From SZAS-103 sp964640525 (GTDB lineage Bacteria > Pseudomonadota > Gammaproteobacteria > Xanthomonadales > Xanthomonadaceae), in the NCBI GenBank assembly GCA_964640525.1, contig CAZXGS010000005.1:32094-96093 (forward strand): a DNA stretch of 64,000 nt. The letters run 5' to 3'. Below the pieces are notes generated by a model that saw only the letters and a program-made list of their open reading frames with translations, had not been told where the DNA came from and did no database searches. The stretch's first letter is position 1. Each line of letters starts with the position of its first letter. Positions 16,200 through 25,109 of the stretch are shown here, piece after piece. The position numbers and the translations under genes were made by a program.

Positions 16200-16826
16200 T
16201 CACCCGCCCAACCTTGGATTGGCGAGTTGGCCGAGGAAATACGCCACCACCCGCGGCTCCATCAGCACCGTGAACAGCACGCCGTAGATCGCGCCGGCCA
16301 AGTGCGCGCCGTGGTTGGTGCGATCGCTGCGCGCGTTGCGGCGCTCCATCCAGATCGTGTAGCCGAGGAACAGGCCGGCGTACACCACTGCCGGCATCGG
16401 CACCACGAACACGATGATCAGCGACCACGGTCGCAGCAGCACGAATGCGAACAGCACCGCCAGCACCGCGCCGGAGGCGCCCAGCGCGAGGTAGCGTTCG
16501 TCATTGCGGTGGCACAGGTAGCTGGGCAGGATCGAGACCAGCAACGCCGACAGGTAGAAGAACACGAACCCGAAATCGCCGACGTGGGCATCCACGAACG
16601 CCTCGATCAGGCGCCCGAAAAAATACAGGGTCACCATGTTGAAAAGCAGGTGCATGCCGTCGGCGTGGATGAAGCCGTAGGTCAGCAGGCGCTGGTACTG
16701 GTGACCCTTGGTGATGGCCGGTGGCCACAGGATCAGCCGACCGAGCAACTTCGGGTTGCCCATCGCCAGGATCGACACCAGGCTGGTGATGCCGATCAGG
16801 ACCAGCGTGTACGAAAGGCCCTGCAT
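16200..16826 (-). CDS. Rhomboid-family intramembrane serine protease
   Basis: A 208-residue protein with about six membrane helices. The rhomboid dyad is visible as Ser118 in GASGAV and His175 in HGAHLAGAIYG. The conserved HLLFNM segment in helix 2 is also present. Rhomboids cleave membrane proteins within the bilayer; no substrate is evident. The start at 16826 lies only 5 bases after the stop of the glutathione transferase gene, so the two are probably co-transcribed and translated together. Longer upstream starts would give unrelated sequence. Confidence 0.9.
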   Translation of the reverse strand: MQGLSYTLVLIGITSLVSILAMGNPKLLGRLILWPPAITKGHQYQRLLTYGFIHADGMHLLFNMVTLYFFGRLIEAFVDAHVGDFGFVFFYLSALLVSILPSYLCHRNDERYLALGASGAVLAVLFAFVLLRPWSLIIVFVVPMPAVVYAGLFLGYTIWMERRNARSDRTNHGAHLAGAIYGVLFTVLMEPRVVAYFLGQLANPRLGG

Positions 16827-16831
16827 CGGCG

Positions 16832-17506
16832 TCAGTCGAAGCCGCGCATGCCGCCACCCTTGGCCTGCGCCCGTTGCCAGGCCGGGCGCGCGCGGATCCG
16901 CGCCAGCCAGTCCATGAGACGAGGGCGCGTGGCGTCGAGGCCGCCACGCAGGCAGGCGGCTTCGACCGGATAGCTCATCTGGATGTCGGCGGCGGTGAAC
17001 GCATCGCCGGCGAACCACGCCGACTTGCCCAGTTCGGACTCCATCCAGTCAAGGTGCAGCTTCAGTTGCGGGTCGATGAATTCATGCCGGACCTTGTCGG
17101 CCACGGCCCTGACGATGGGTTTGACGAAGAACGGCATTGGCGCTTTCGGCAGACGCGAGAACACCAGCCCGAGGAACAGCGGCGGCATCGCCGAGCCTTC
17201 CGCGTAGTGCAGCCAGTAGGTGTAGCGCAGGCGCTCGGGCGAGCCTGCGGCCGGCTTGAGGCCGCTGCGCTTGCCGCAGGCATCCACGAGGTATTCCAGA
17301 ATTGCCGCCGATTCGGCCACGGTATGGGCGCCATCCACGATCACCGGCGACTTGCCCAACGGGTGCACCCGTTTCAGTTCCGGCGGCGCCAGCAGGGTCT
17401 TCGGATCACGCTTGTACTGGACCACCTCGTAGGGCACGCCAAGTTCCTCGAGCAGCCACAGCACGCGCTGCGAGCGCGAGTTTTCCAGGTGGTGCAGGAC
17501 GATCAT
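16832..17506 (-). CDS. Glutathione S-transferase family protein
   Basis: A 224-residue cytosolic transferase. The thioredoxin-like N-terminal domain has HHLENSRSQRVLWLLEELGV and the GSH-contact segment GKSPVIVDGAHTVAESAAI. The all-helical C-terminal domain ends near FTAADIQMSYPVEAA. Substrates are unknown; the family handles electrophile detoxification or stress. It heads a two-gene unit with the rhomboid protease. A divergent PhzF-family gene starts 96 bases upstream. Confidence 0.92.
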   Translation of the reverse strand: MIVLHHLENSRSQRVLWLLEELGVPYEVVQYKRDPKTLLAPPELKRVHPLGKSPVIVDGAHTVAESAAILEYLVDACGKRSGLKPAAGSPERLRYTYWLHYAEGSAMPPLFLGLVFSRLPKAPMPFFVKPIVRAVADKVRHEFIDPQLKLHLDWMESELGKSAWFAGDAFTAADIQMSYPVEAACLRGGLDATRPRLMDWLARIRARPAWQRAQAKGGGMRGFD

Positions 17507-17601
17507 GGGCAGACTTCGTCACGGGTCAGCCCCGCATGCTACACGCAGCCCGCAGGCGGGAGATTTCTGGCAACCTGTCGCACCCCGTCGAGTCCGTCAC
17601 C

Positions 17602-18492
17602 ATGACCGCCCCCCGCTACCTGCAACTGGACGTGTTTGCCGACCGCATCGGCGGCGGCAATCCACTCGGCGTGGTGATCGGCGCCGATCACTGGGATGGT
17701 GCGCAGATGCAGGCGTTCGCGCACTGGACGAATCTCGTCGAAACCACCTTCCTGCTCGCGCCGACGACGCCGAAGGCGAGCTACCGCGTGCGTATCTTCA
17801 CCCCGGGCCACGAGATTCCCTTCGCCGGCCACCCCAGCATCGGCAGCGCGCATGCAGCGCTGGATTTCGGCGGCGTGGTCGCGCACGCGGGCGTGCTGGT
17901 GCAGGAATGCGGTGCCGGGTTGTTGCCGGTGCGGGTGGAAGGCGAAGGCCCGCTGCGACGGGTGTTCGTGCAGGCGCCGCCGGCGCGGGTGTTGCATACC
18001 GGGCTGGACGAACCGCTGCTGCGCCACGTGCTCGGCGGGCTGGCGCTGGGCAAGCTGCCGCCGGCGTTCGTGGAAGGCGGGCGGCGCTGGTGGGTGGCCG
18101 AGTTCGCCAGCGAAGCGGGCCTGCGTGACTGGCACCCCGACCACGCGTCGATCCTCGCGCTGGCCAAGGGCACCGACAGCCTGGGCCTGTGTGCGTTCGC
18201 GCGCTGCCCGGGACCGGAGTACGAACTGGTGGTGCGCGCGTTTCCGGCCGGCGTGGGGCTGATCGAGGATCCGGCCTCAGGCGCGGCCAACGGCCTGCTC
18301 GGCGCGTACCTGGCCTGGCAGGAACCCGACGGCCCGCTGGCGCGCGGCTACCGCGTGAGCCAGGGTCGCGAGATGGGGCGCGACGCACGCATCCGCATCC
18401 GCATCGAGGGCGATGCGATCTGGGTGGGCGGGCGCACGCAGACCGTGGTGGTGGGGCAAACCTTCTGGAACGACTCTGTGGCCGCGGCCTGA
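17602..18492 (+). CDS. PhzF-family protein (predicted isomerase/epimerase)
   Basis: A 296-residue member of the PhenC/PhzF superfamily, with a diaminopimelate epimerase-like fold of two similar halves. The family signatures are visible: DVFADRIGGGNPLGVV near the start, LVETTFLLAP with the catalytic glutamate, RIFTPGHEIPFAGHPSIGSA, and the second-half EDPASGAANGLLGAYL. Relatives are broad-function isomerases, and only a few act in phenazine synthesis. No phenazine genes are near, so a specific pathway should not be assumed. The start at 17602 gives the normal length. Confidence 0.9.
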   Translation: MTAPRYLQLDVFADRIGGGNPLGVVIGADHWDGAQMQAFAHWTNLVETTFLLAPTTPKASYRVRIFTPGHEIPFAGHPSIGSAHAALDFGGVVAHAGVLVQECGAGLLPVRVEGEGPLRRVFVQAPPARVLHTGLDEPLLRHVLGGLALGKLPPAFVEGGRRWWVAEFASEAGLRDWHPDHASILALAKGTDSLGLCAFARCPGPEYELVVRAFPAGVGLIEDPASGAANGLLGAYLAWQEPDGPLARGYRVSQGREMGRDARIRIRIEGDAIWVGGRTQTVVVGQTFWNDSVAAA

Positions 18493-18574
18493 GCGTCCGC
18501 CATTGCCCACGATGGGCGGCGGCAGGCTCGCGACAGGTTCGCTACGATCCGTGTTCGGCTTCCCTGGAGCAACC

Positions 18575-20353
18575 ATGTCCACGATCCGCACGCTCGGCCT
18601 TGCCGTACTGATGGGCCTTGGCCCCATCACCATGGCTTCGGCGACCCAAGGCGACACACTGTCCACCGTCGCCGAGCGCAGCGGCTTCCGTCAGACCGGC
18701 CGCTACGACGAGGTCATCGCGCTGTGCTCGGCATTCGCGGCGAAGTACCCCGACGCGGTGCGCTGCATCGATTTCGGCACCACGCCGGAGGGGCGACCGA
18801 TGAAGGCGCTGGTGGTCACGCGGACCGGAGCGTTCACCCCGGAGGCGGCGCACGCGCGCGGCATCCCGGTGCTGCTGGCGCAAGGCGGCATCCACGCCGG
18901 CGAGATCGACGGCAAGGACGCCGGCTTTCTCGCCCTGCGCCAGGCGCTCGACGGCAAGGCCGCCCGTGGCGACCTGGACAAGCTAGTGTGGCTCTTCGTG
19001 CCGGTGTTCAACGTCGATGGCCATGAGCGCTTCGGCCACTGGAACCGTCCCAACCAGCGCGGCCCGGAGCAGATGGGCTGGCGGGTGACCGCGCAGAACT
19101 ACAACCTCAATCGCGACTATCTCAAGGCCGACACCCCCGAAATGCAGGCGATGCTGCGCCTGATCGATGTCTGGGACCCGATTGCCTGCATCGACCTGCA
19201 CGTCACCGATGGCGCGAAGTTCCAGCACGACATCTCCATCACCGCAGAACCCGTGCATGCCGGCGACCCGGAACTGCGCAAGGCCGGCACCGCGTTCCGC
19301 GATGCCGTCGTCGCCGCCTTGGCTGCGCAGGGCAGCAAGCCGGTCGCGTTCTATCCCTCGTTCCAGGTCGATGACGACCCCTCCTCGGGCTTTGCCGAAA
19401 GCGTGCCCGAACCGCGCTTTTCGCATGGCTACATGCTGCTGCGCAACCGCTTCGGCATGCTGGTGGAGACCCACTCCTGGAAGGATTATCCGACCCGCGT
19501 GAGGATCACCCGCAACGCCCTGATCGACGTTCTGGACCAGACCGCCCGCCACGGCAGCCAGTGGCTGCAGATCGCCCACGCCGCCGATGCACGCGCCACG
19601 CACCTGGGCGGGCAACCGGTGCCGCTGGAATACGCCGCGACCGCCGCCGCTCACACCATCGACTTCCTCGGCTACGCCTGGACACGCACGCCATCGGACG
19701 TGTCCGGCGGAATGATGACGCGCTACGACGAGAGCAAGCCGCAGGTCTGGCACGTGCCATTGCGCGATGACGTGCAGCCAAGCGTCAGCGTCCTCGCGCC
19801 CACCGGCGGCTACCTCGTCCCGGCTGCGTGGGCAGCGCGGGTGGCACCGACGCTGCGCGTCCACGGCGCGCGCTTCCGCGTGCTCGACCACGCCCTGCCC
19901 CACGCCGCGCTGGAGACTTTCCGTGCCGATTCCATCGCCCTCGCCAAGACCTCCTACGAAGGCCACCAGCGCCTGACCCTGACCGGTTCGTGGAAGCCGG
20001 AACTGCGTGACGTGGGCGCGGGCGCGCTTTTCGTGCCGATCGCCCAACCCGAGGCGCGGCTGCTGATGGCGTTGTTCGAGCCGCTGGCGCCGGACGCACT
20101 GGTGGCATGGGGCGAGTTCAACACCGCCTTCGAACGCAAGGAATACATGGAGGCTTACGTCGCCGAGGACGTCGCACGCCAGCAGATGGCCGCCGACCCT
20201 GCCCTTGCCGCGGCGTTCCGCAAGAAGCTCGCCGACGACCCGGCCTTTGCCAGGGATCCGGACGCGCGCCTGGACTTCTTCTATCGACGCAGTCCGTCGT
20301 GGGACAAGCGCTTCGGGCTGTACCCGGTGATGCGGACCGCGACGGTTCCCTGA
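18575..20353 (+). CDS. Secreted M14-family zinc carboxypeptidase
   Basis: A 592-residue exported peptidase. A signal peptide (about 1-23, ending ASA) precedes the M14 domain with zinc ligands His107 and Glu110 in GGIHAGEIDGKD. The third ligand region is CIDLHVTDG, and Glu appears in the late LVETHSWKDY. The large C-terminal half (about 360-590) is a less conserved extension found in this subfamily. It removes C-terminal residues or acts on peptides in the periplasm or outside the cell. The start at 18575 follows a GGAG site, and TACGAT at about 18543 is a possible -10 box. It stands alone, followed by a repeat array. Confidence 0.88.
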   Translation: MSTIRTLGLAVLMGLGPITMASATQGDTLSTVAERSGFRQTGRYDEVIALCSAFAAKYPDAVRCIDFGTTPEGRPMKALVVTRTGAFTPEAAHARGIPVLLAQGGIHAGEIDGKDAGFLALRQALDGKAARGDLDKLVWLFVPVFNVDGHERFGHWNRPNQRGPEQMGWRVTAQNYNLNRDYLKADTPEMQAMLRLIDVWDPIACIDLHVTDGAKFQHDISITAEPVHAGDPELRKAGTAFRDAVVAALAAQGSKPVAFYPSFQVDDDPSSGFAESVPEPRFSHGYMLLRNRFGMLVETHSWKDYPTRVRITRNALIDVLDQTARHGSQWLQIAHAADARATHLGGQPVPLEYAATAAAHTIDFLGYAWTRTPSDVSGGMMTRYDESKPQVWHVPLRDDVQPSVSVLAPTGGYLVPAAWAARVAPTLRVHGARFRVLDHALPHAALETFRADSIALAKTSYEGHQRLTLTGSWKPELRDVGAGALFVPIAQPEARLLMALFEPLAPDALVAWGEFNTAFERKEYMEAYVAEDVARQQMAADPALAAAFRKKLADDPAFARDPDARLDFFYRRSPSWDKRFGLYPVMRTATVP

Positions 20354-20540
20354 ACCGTTGCGCGGGGTTCAAGTGCGGGTTTTCGTGGGTATCACGACCT
20401 GAAGCCCGGCGTACCTCGAACGGCACCCAGGCTCGGCGTGCGCAAGATGTGGTTCGACACGGTTCGGCTCGAACTTCGTTCTCGACCGAACCTGCTCACC
20501 ACGAACGGAAAGGGAAGTGATGCCGATACCACGCCCCAAC

Positions 20541-21118
20541 CCTGCTCGTGGTGAGCCTGTCGAACCACACTCCCAACCCGTTCGTGGTGAGCCTGTCGAA
20601 CCACGCCCAACCCCGTTCGTGGTGAGCCTGTCGAACCACGCCCAATCCCGTTCGTGGTGAGCCTGTCGAACCACGCCCAACCCCGTTCGTGGTAAGCCCG
20701 TCGAACCACACTCCCAACCCCGTTCGTGGTGAGCCTGTTGAACCACGCCCAACCCCGTTCGTGGTGAGCCTGTCGAACCACACTCCCAACCCCGTTCGTG
20801 GTGAGCCTGTCGAACCACGCCCAACCCCGTTCGTGGTGAGCCTGTNNNNNNNNNNNNNNNNNNNNNNNNNNNNNNNNNNNNNNNNNNNNNNNNNNNNNNN
20901 NNNNNNNNNNNNNNNNNNNNNNNNNNNNNNNNNNNNNNNNNNNNNTCGAACCACGCCCAATCCCGTTCGTGGTGAGCCTGTCGAACCACGCCCAACCCCG
21001 CTCGTGGTGAGCCTGTCGAACCACGCCCAATCCCGTTCGTGGTGGGCCTGTCGAACCACGCCCAACCCCGTTCGTGGTGAGCCTGTCGAACCACGCCCAA
21101 CCCCGTTCGTGGCGCGCA
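20541..21118. repeat. Array of about 13 visible 35-37-bp direct repeats
   Basis: Tandem head-to-tail units contain CCCGTTCGTGGTGAGCCTGT followed by CGAACCACGCCCAA. A few 37-bp variants have CACACTCCCAA. Each unit contains a short inverted repeat (CGTGGT ... ACCACG). An inverted copy of the core (CCTGCTCACCACGAACGG) lies just before the array at about 20488-20506. The core is a repeat found dispersed in many proteobacterial genomes. Units abut with no unique spacers, so it is not a CRISPR array. It contains a 100-N gap and ends about 13 bases before the putative crcB promoter. Bases 20354-20540 hold nothing else recognisable. Confidence 0.9.
20846..20945. other. Assembly gap of 100 N
   Basis: Exactly 100 undetermined bases inside the 35-bp repeat array. 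It is a placeholder gap, so the real array may be longer or shorter. Confidence 0.99.
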
Positions 21119-21166
21119 CGCTCCAGCCATTTGCAACATCGCAACCATTCGCATAGCCTGCGGTCA

Positions 21167-21220
21167 GGAGATGGCATTCTCCGGCAAGTCCAAACCGCCC
21201 AACGGCTGATGATGCCTACC
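21167..21220 (+). promoter_or_regulatory. Fluoride riboswitch (crcB motif) aptamer, copy 2, upstream of crcB
   Basis: P1 is GGAG/CTCC around the loop ATGGCATT. P2 is CCG/CGG with a short loop, and the conserved GGCTGATGATGCCTACC closes the structure. The loop GGCAT pairs with downstream ATGCC as the pseudoknot. All conserved positions match those of copy 1 at 4850-4900. It lies 101 bases before crcB, the standard target of fluoride riboswitches. A weak promoter could lie at 21131-21159 (TTGCAA and a CATAGC-like -10). The expression platform is not obvious; the segment to 21321 has GC-rich self-complementary pieces but no clear T-run terminator. Confidence 0.95.
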
Positions 21221-21321
21221 CGACGCGCCGGCTCTCCCGGTGCGGCGAGTGCATGGCCAGCGGGCAGGCTTGGACCCATCTCTGCTCCCGTTGTGCCTGT
21301 CCACGACACGACGGAGGATGC

Positions 21322-21729
21322 ATGGCATACACAGGTTTGCTTTCCGGCTGGATCGGCATTTCGATCGGCGCCGCGCTCGGAGCGCTGCTGCGCTGGCATC
21401 TGGGCATCTGGCTCAACCCTGTCTTTCCCACGATTCCGCTCGGCACGCTGGTCGCCAACCTGCTCGGCGGCTTGCTGATCGGTCTGGTCACCGAGTACGC
21501 CGCCATCAACGCGGCCGTGCCTCCCGCCGTACGTCTGGCCGCGGTGACCGGCTTCCTCGGCGGCTTGACCACGTTTTCGACCTTCTCGGCAGAAAACGTG
21601 AACCTGCTGCTGCACCGCGAATGGGGTTGGTCGGTCGCGCACATCGGGGCACACTTGTGCGGCAGCCTGGCGATGACCGCGACCGGCATCACGATCGTCC
21701 GCTGGCTGGCATCGAGGAACTGGGCATGA
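21322..21729 (+). CDS. crcB: Fluoride ion channel CrcB (Fluc)
   Basis: A 135-residue inner-membrane protein with four helices. As a dual-topology dimer CrcB forms a fluoride-selective channel that lets fluoride leave the cell. The family signatures are clear: GAALGALLRW, PLGTLVANLLGG and the diagnostic GFLGGLTTFSTFSAE. The start at ATG 21322 is preceded by GGAGG. An earlier overlapping ATG at 21318 is out of frame. It is preceded by a fluoride riboswitch and its stop overlaps the DUF190 start (ATGA), so the two are translationally coupled. Confidence 0.96.
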   Translation: MAYTGLLSGWIGISIGAALGALLRWHLGIWLNPVFPTIPLGTLVANLLGGLLIGLVTEYAAINAAVPPAVRLAAVTGFLGGLTTFSTFSAENVNLLLHREWGWSVAHIGAHLCGSLAMTATGITIVRWLASRNWA

Positions 21730-22052
21730 GCACGTCGTGTGCGCTGCGTTTCTACCTGCATGAAAGCCGCAAGCTGCATGGCATCTTGCTGTACGAATGG
21801 CTGCTGGAGGAGGCGCGACGCAACGGCGTGCATGGCGGCTCGGCGTTTCGCGCCATCGCCGGCTACGGCCGCCACGGCGTCGTGTTCGAGCCGCACTTCT
21901 TCGAACTGGCCACGGATGCCACCGTGGTGGTGGAGTTCCTGCTCGCCAGCGAGCAGGCCGAGGCGATGCTCGAGCGCCTGCGCGAGGAGAAGATCAGCCT
22001 CTTCTACAGCCGCTTCGCGATCGAAATTGGCGTGACCAGGCAGGACGCCTGA
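21726..22052 (+). CDS. DUF190 protein coupled to crcB
   Basis: A 108-residue DUF190 protein, clearly a paralogue of the product of 5331-5666. They share LRFYLHESRKLHGILLYEWLL and GVHGGSAFRAIAGYGRHGVV. Its ATG overlaps the crcB stop codon, so it is made together with the channel under fluoride control. DUF190 proteins have a PII-like fold and are often found beside CrcB. A modulating role on fluoride export is the simplest inference. No catalytic residues are recognisable. Confidence 0.88.
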   Translation: MSTSCALRFYLHESRKLHGILLYEWLLEEARRNGVHGGSAFRAIAGYGRHGVVFEPHFFELATDATVVVEFLLASEQAEAMLERLREEKISLFYSRFAIEIGVTRQDA

Positions 22053-22248
22053 AAGCTGCGCCGCGCCCGATGACCGACGCTGCGCCGACGGGCACGGTCC
22101 ACCTCGTCCCGCGCAGATTTCGTGACCGGTCTGGCGCCTTGCAGGACGCGTATGCACCCTTGGCCGTCCACACGCGTCCATGGCGTTCCATTCGTCGTAT
22201 GCTGGGCGCGCAGGTCGCCCGTCCGCGCCACATCGTCAGCCGATCGCC

Positions 22249-23871
22249 ATGCCCGACACCGACATCCTGCAACGGCTGGAAACCCTCAACGCCATCGGCG
22301 TGGCGCTGTCCTCCGAGCCCGACCTTGCCAGCCTGCTCGAACGCATCCTGGAGGCCGCACGCGAATTCGCCGATGCCGACGGCGGCACGCTGTACCGGAT
22401 CGAAAAGGACGCGCTGCGCTTCGAGGTGCTGCACAACGACACCCTCGGCCGCCACATGGGCGGAAAGACCGGTCAGCCCATCGACTTTCCTCCGATCCCG
22501 TTGTACCTGCCCGATGGAACCCGCAACGACTCGATGGTGGTGGTCCACGCCGCGCTGACCGGACAGACGGTCAACATCCCGGACGCCTACACCGCGCAGG
22601 GATACGATTTCGCCGGCACCCGCAAGTTCGACGCCAAGACCGGCTATCACTCGCAGTCCTTCCTCACCGTGCCGATGAAGGACCACGGCGGCGCGGTGAT
22701 CGGCGTGCTGCAGTTGATCAATGCCAAGGACACCGGCGGCGCGGTGCGGGCGTTCTCCAGCGACGACCAGCGGCTGGTCGAGTCGCTGGCCTCGCAGGCC
22801 GCGGTCGCGCTCAACAACCGCAAGCTGATCGAACAGCTCGAATCGCTGTTCATCGCCCTGATCAACCTGATCAACACCGCCATCGACGAGAAGTCGCCCT
22901 ACACCGCCGGCCACTGCCAGCGGGTGCCGGTCCTGACCATGATGCTGGCCGATGCGGCGGCGAAGAACCACACCGGCCCGCTGGCCGACTTCCGCATGAG
23001 CGAGGCCGACCGTTACGAGCTGAACATCGCTGGCCTGCTGCACGACTGCGGCAAGATCACCACCCCGGTGCACGTGGTGGACAAGGCGACCAAGCTGGAG
23101 ACGATCTTCGACCGCATCGCGCTGGTGGATGCGCGCTTCGAGATCCTCCTGCGCGACGCCCAGATCGCGCTGCTCAAGGGCACCATCTCGCGCCACGAGC
23201 ATGACGACTGGGTACGCAGGCTGCTGGCCGAACGCGAGCTGATCCGCAGCGCCAACACCGGTGGCGAGTTCATGAAGGACGAGACGGTGAAGGCAGTCAA
23301 GGACATGGCGCACCAGACCTGGCGCGACCACGAGGGCGTCGAGCATCCGCTGCTGAGCGCCGAGGAAATCACCAACCTGACCATTCGCCGCGGCACCCTC
23401 AACGATGCCGAGCGCGAGATCATCAACCGCCACATCAACCTGACCATCGACATGCTCGAAGCGCTGCCGTGGCCGGCGCACCTGACCCGCGTACCGGAGT
23501 TCGCCGGCGGCCACCACGAGCGCATGGACGGCAAGGGTTACCCGAAGGGCCTGACCCGCGAGCAGATGAGCGTGCAGGCACGGGTGATGGGCATCGCCGA
23601 CATTTTCGAGGCACTGACCGCGCGCGACCGGCCGTACAAACCGGCCAAGACGCTGTCGGAGTCGCTGACCATCCTGGGACGGATGAAGGACGACCACCAC
23701 GTCGATCCTGACCTGTTCGACGTGTTCATCCGCGAACGCGTGTTCCTGGACTACGCGCGGCGCTTCCTCGATCCGGAGAAGATCGACCTGCAGGCGATCG
23801 ACTGGCACAAGATGCCGGGCATCGGTGCCGAGTTGGCGGACTACATGGTGCGCAGCGAAACAGCCGGGTGA
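22249..23871 (+). CDS. GAF-HD-GYP c-di-GMP phosphodiesterase
   Basis: A 540-residue cytoplasmic protein. A GAF sensor domain spans about 1-180. A linker helix follows, then a split HD-GYP domain. Metal ligands appear in AGHCQRV, GLLHDCGKITTP, INRHINLT and the signature HHERMDGKGYPKGL near 425-438. An insertion of about 110 residues separates the first HD from the GYP part. HD-GYP enzymes hydrolyse c-di-GMP to GMP. The intact HHE...GYP motif predicts activity. Upstream lie 196 bases of plain sequence after DUF190. The ligand of the GAF domain is unknown. Confidence 0.92.
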   Translation: MPDTDILQRLETLNAIGVALSSEPDLASLLERILEAAREFADADGGTLYRIEKDALRFEVLHNDTLGRHMGGKTGQPIDFPPIPLYLPDGTRNDSMVVVHAALTGQTVNIPDAYTAQGYDFAGTRKFDAKTGYHSQSFLTVPMKDHGGAVIGVLQLINAKDTGGAVRAFSSDDQRLVESLASQAAVALNNRKLIEQLESLFIALINLINTAIDEKSPYTAGHCQRVPVLTMMLADAAAKNHTGPLADFRMSEADRYELNIAGLLHDCGKITTPVHVVDKATKLETIFDRIALVDARFEILLRDAQIALLKGTISRHEHDDWVRRLLAERELIRSANTGGEFMKDETVKAVKDMAHQTWRDHEGVEHPLLSAEEITNLTIRRGTLNDAEREIINRHINLTIDMLEALPWPAHLTRVPEFAGGHHERMDGKGYPKGLTREQMSVQARVMGIADIFEALTARDRPYKPAKTLSESLTILGRMKDDHHVDPDLFDVFIRERVFLDYARRFLDPEKIDLQAIDWHKMPGIGAELADYMVRSETAG

Positions 23872-23891
23872 AGCGCGGGGCATGTTGGCGT

Positions 23892-23959
23892 GCGGCGGGT
23901 CCGTGTTGTTCGCTCACCCGCCGCGCCTGCGCCGCGTCGGCCTCTCCCGGATGGAGAGG
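23892..23959. repeat. Two adjacent hairpins (REP-like) between convergent genes
   Basis: The first stem is GCGGCGGGT / ACCCGCCGC (23892-23900 with 23916-23924). The second is CCTCTCC / GGAGAGG (23941-23959). They lie between the convergent HD-GYP and FMN reductase genes and may end both transcripts. The second hairpin belongs to the dispersed CTCTCCC...GGGAGAG family also seen at 57955-57975. Confidence 0.55.
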
Positions 23960-23962
23960 CGA

Positions 23963-24517
23963 TCAAGTCGTGGCCATGCGTGCGATCCACGCCGCAAAGG
24001 CCTGCATGAACCTGGCAAGATAGGCCGCGGTGTCGGCATTCACGAGCTTGCCCTCGTCATCGAACAGCGCCGCGGCATTGCCGATGTAAGCCTCGGGCTG
24101 GGCCATGGTCGGCATGTCCAGGAACATCAGTGACTGCCGCAGGTGATGATTGGCGCCAAAGCCGGCGATTGCCCCGATCGAGGCGCTGACCACGGCCGCG
24201 GGCTTGCCCGACCACACGCTCTGGCCCCACGGGCGCGAGGCAAGGTCGATGGCGTTCTTGAGCACGCCGGGCACCGAACGGTTGTATTCAGGGGTGACGA
24301 ACAACACCGCGTCGCAGGCGCGGATGGCGTCGCGGAACGCGATCCCGGCGGCGCCAGGGTCGGCCTCGTGGTCCTGATCGAACAGCGGCAGGTCGCGGAT
24401 TTCCACGATCGACGGGTGCAGCTCCTGCGGTGCGTGGGCGATCAGTGCATGGGCGAGTTTGCGGTTGAACGACTGCTTGCGCAGGCTGCCGACGATCACG
24501 GCGACGTTACGGGTCAT
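23963..24517 (-). CDS. NADPH-dependent FMN reductase family protein
   Basis: A 184-residue flavodoxin-like reductase. The FMN phosphate loop GSLRKQSFNRKLA lies at 10-22, and TPEYNRSVPGVLKNAIDLASRP is the classic second flavin-binding signature. Members such as chromate/quinone reductases (ChrR, YieF) reduce quinones, chromate or azo compounds and give protection from oxidative stress. The start at 24517 matches the family; longer in-frame starts add unrelated residues. It is monocistronic. Confidence 0.92.
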   Translation of the reverse strand: MTRNVAVIVGSLRKQSFNRKLAHALIAHAPQELHPSIVEIRDLPLFDQDHEADPGAAGIAFRDAIRACDAVLFVTPEYNRSVPGVLKNAIDLASRPWGQSVWSGKPAAVVSASIGAIAGFGANHHLRQSLMFLDMPTMAQPEAYIGNAAALFDDEGKLVNADTAAYLARFMQAFAAWIARMATT

Positions 24518-24741
24518 GGTTCGGCTCGGTGAGGGTGCGTTCGCATGATCGCCCGGATGATCGGCTGCGAAAAGCCCCCGCGCCCGCATCGAATCGTTGC
24601 ACACATGCGATGGCCGACTCCTGTGCAAAGCCGGCACTGCGCCACCTGGTGCATCGACCGTTCGGCGGCAACCGCTTGCAGTTCACCGCTGATGTCGTAG
24701 GATGGCCTTCAACCCCGCTCCGCACGCCGCGGAGGTGCACC

Positions 24742-24981
24742 ATGCGCGAAAAGCGCCACGCTTTGCCCGAATCCGGGCCTTCCCTGCGTCGCCACCTGAA
24801 CGTCGATCAACAACGGGTGCTGCCCGAGGTCGAATCCTTCGGCTGGCAACTGGAGTTCGTCCGCCACCCGCAGTCGTTCGATCAGGTCGCGGTGATGTAC
24901 GACGTGCGTCGTCACCATTACGCGGTGCTGGAGGACGACGGTCGACTCAACGAGTACCCGGCCATCGCGCTGCGGTACTGA
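24742..24981 (+). CDS. Small conserved hypothetical protein (79 residues)
   Basis: Family not named. The basic N-terminus (MREKRHALPE) is followed by an alpha/beta pattern with SFGWQLEFVRHP and QVAVMYDVRRHHYAVLEDDGRL. This recalls small conserved proteins of gammaproteobacteria with a GW.L.F.R.P core and a late VL..DG block. The start at 24742 follows a strong GGAGG site. No membrane helix or cysteine cluster is present. It stands alone between the FMN reductase and the barstar-like gene; no function is assigned. Confidence 0.65.
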   Translation: MREKRHALPESGPSLRRHLNVDQQRVLPEVESFGWQLEFVRHPQSFDQVAVMYDVRRHHYAVLEDDGRLNEYPAIALRY

Positions 24982-25109
24982 TCGACGGCGGTCCGCCGGG
25001 GCGCTGCTGCCGCGGTTGACGGGCGTCAACAAATTCATGTGCGCACGTCGTAAGCTGGCCATGCATCATGCACGGCCCCCTTCCGCCTGAACGCAAGTCG
25101 AGGATTGCC

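Noticed and set aside
17602..18492. Phenazine biosynthesis (PhzF)
   Set aside because: PhzF-family proteins are widespread isomerases, and no other phenazine gene is in the window.
20541..21118. Possible CRISPR array
   Set aside because: The units abut directly without unique spacers, show 35- and 37-bp variants, and no cas genes are near.
20392..21654. Long open frame through the 35-bp repeat array, with a repeated peptide such as RQAHHERGWAWFD
   Set aside because: The frame exists only because a repeat unit with no stop is copied in tandem and N bases read as open. It has no start signal and runs over non-coding repeats and the riboswitch.
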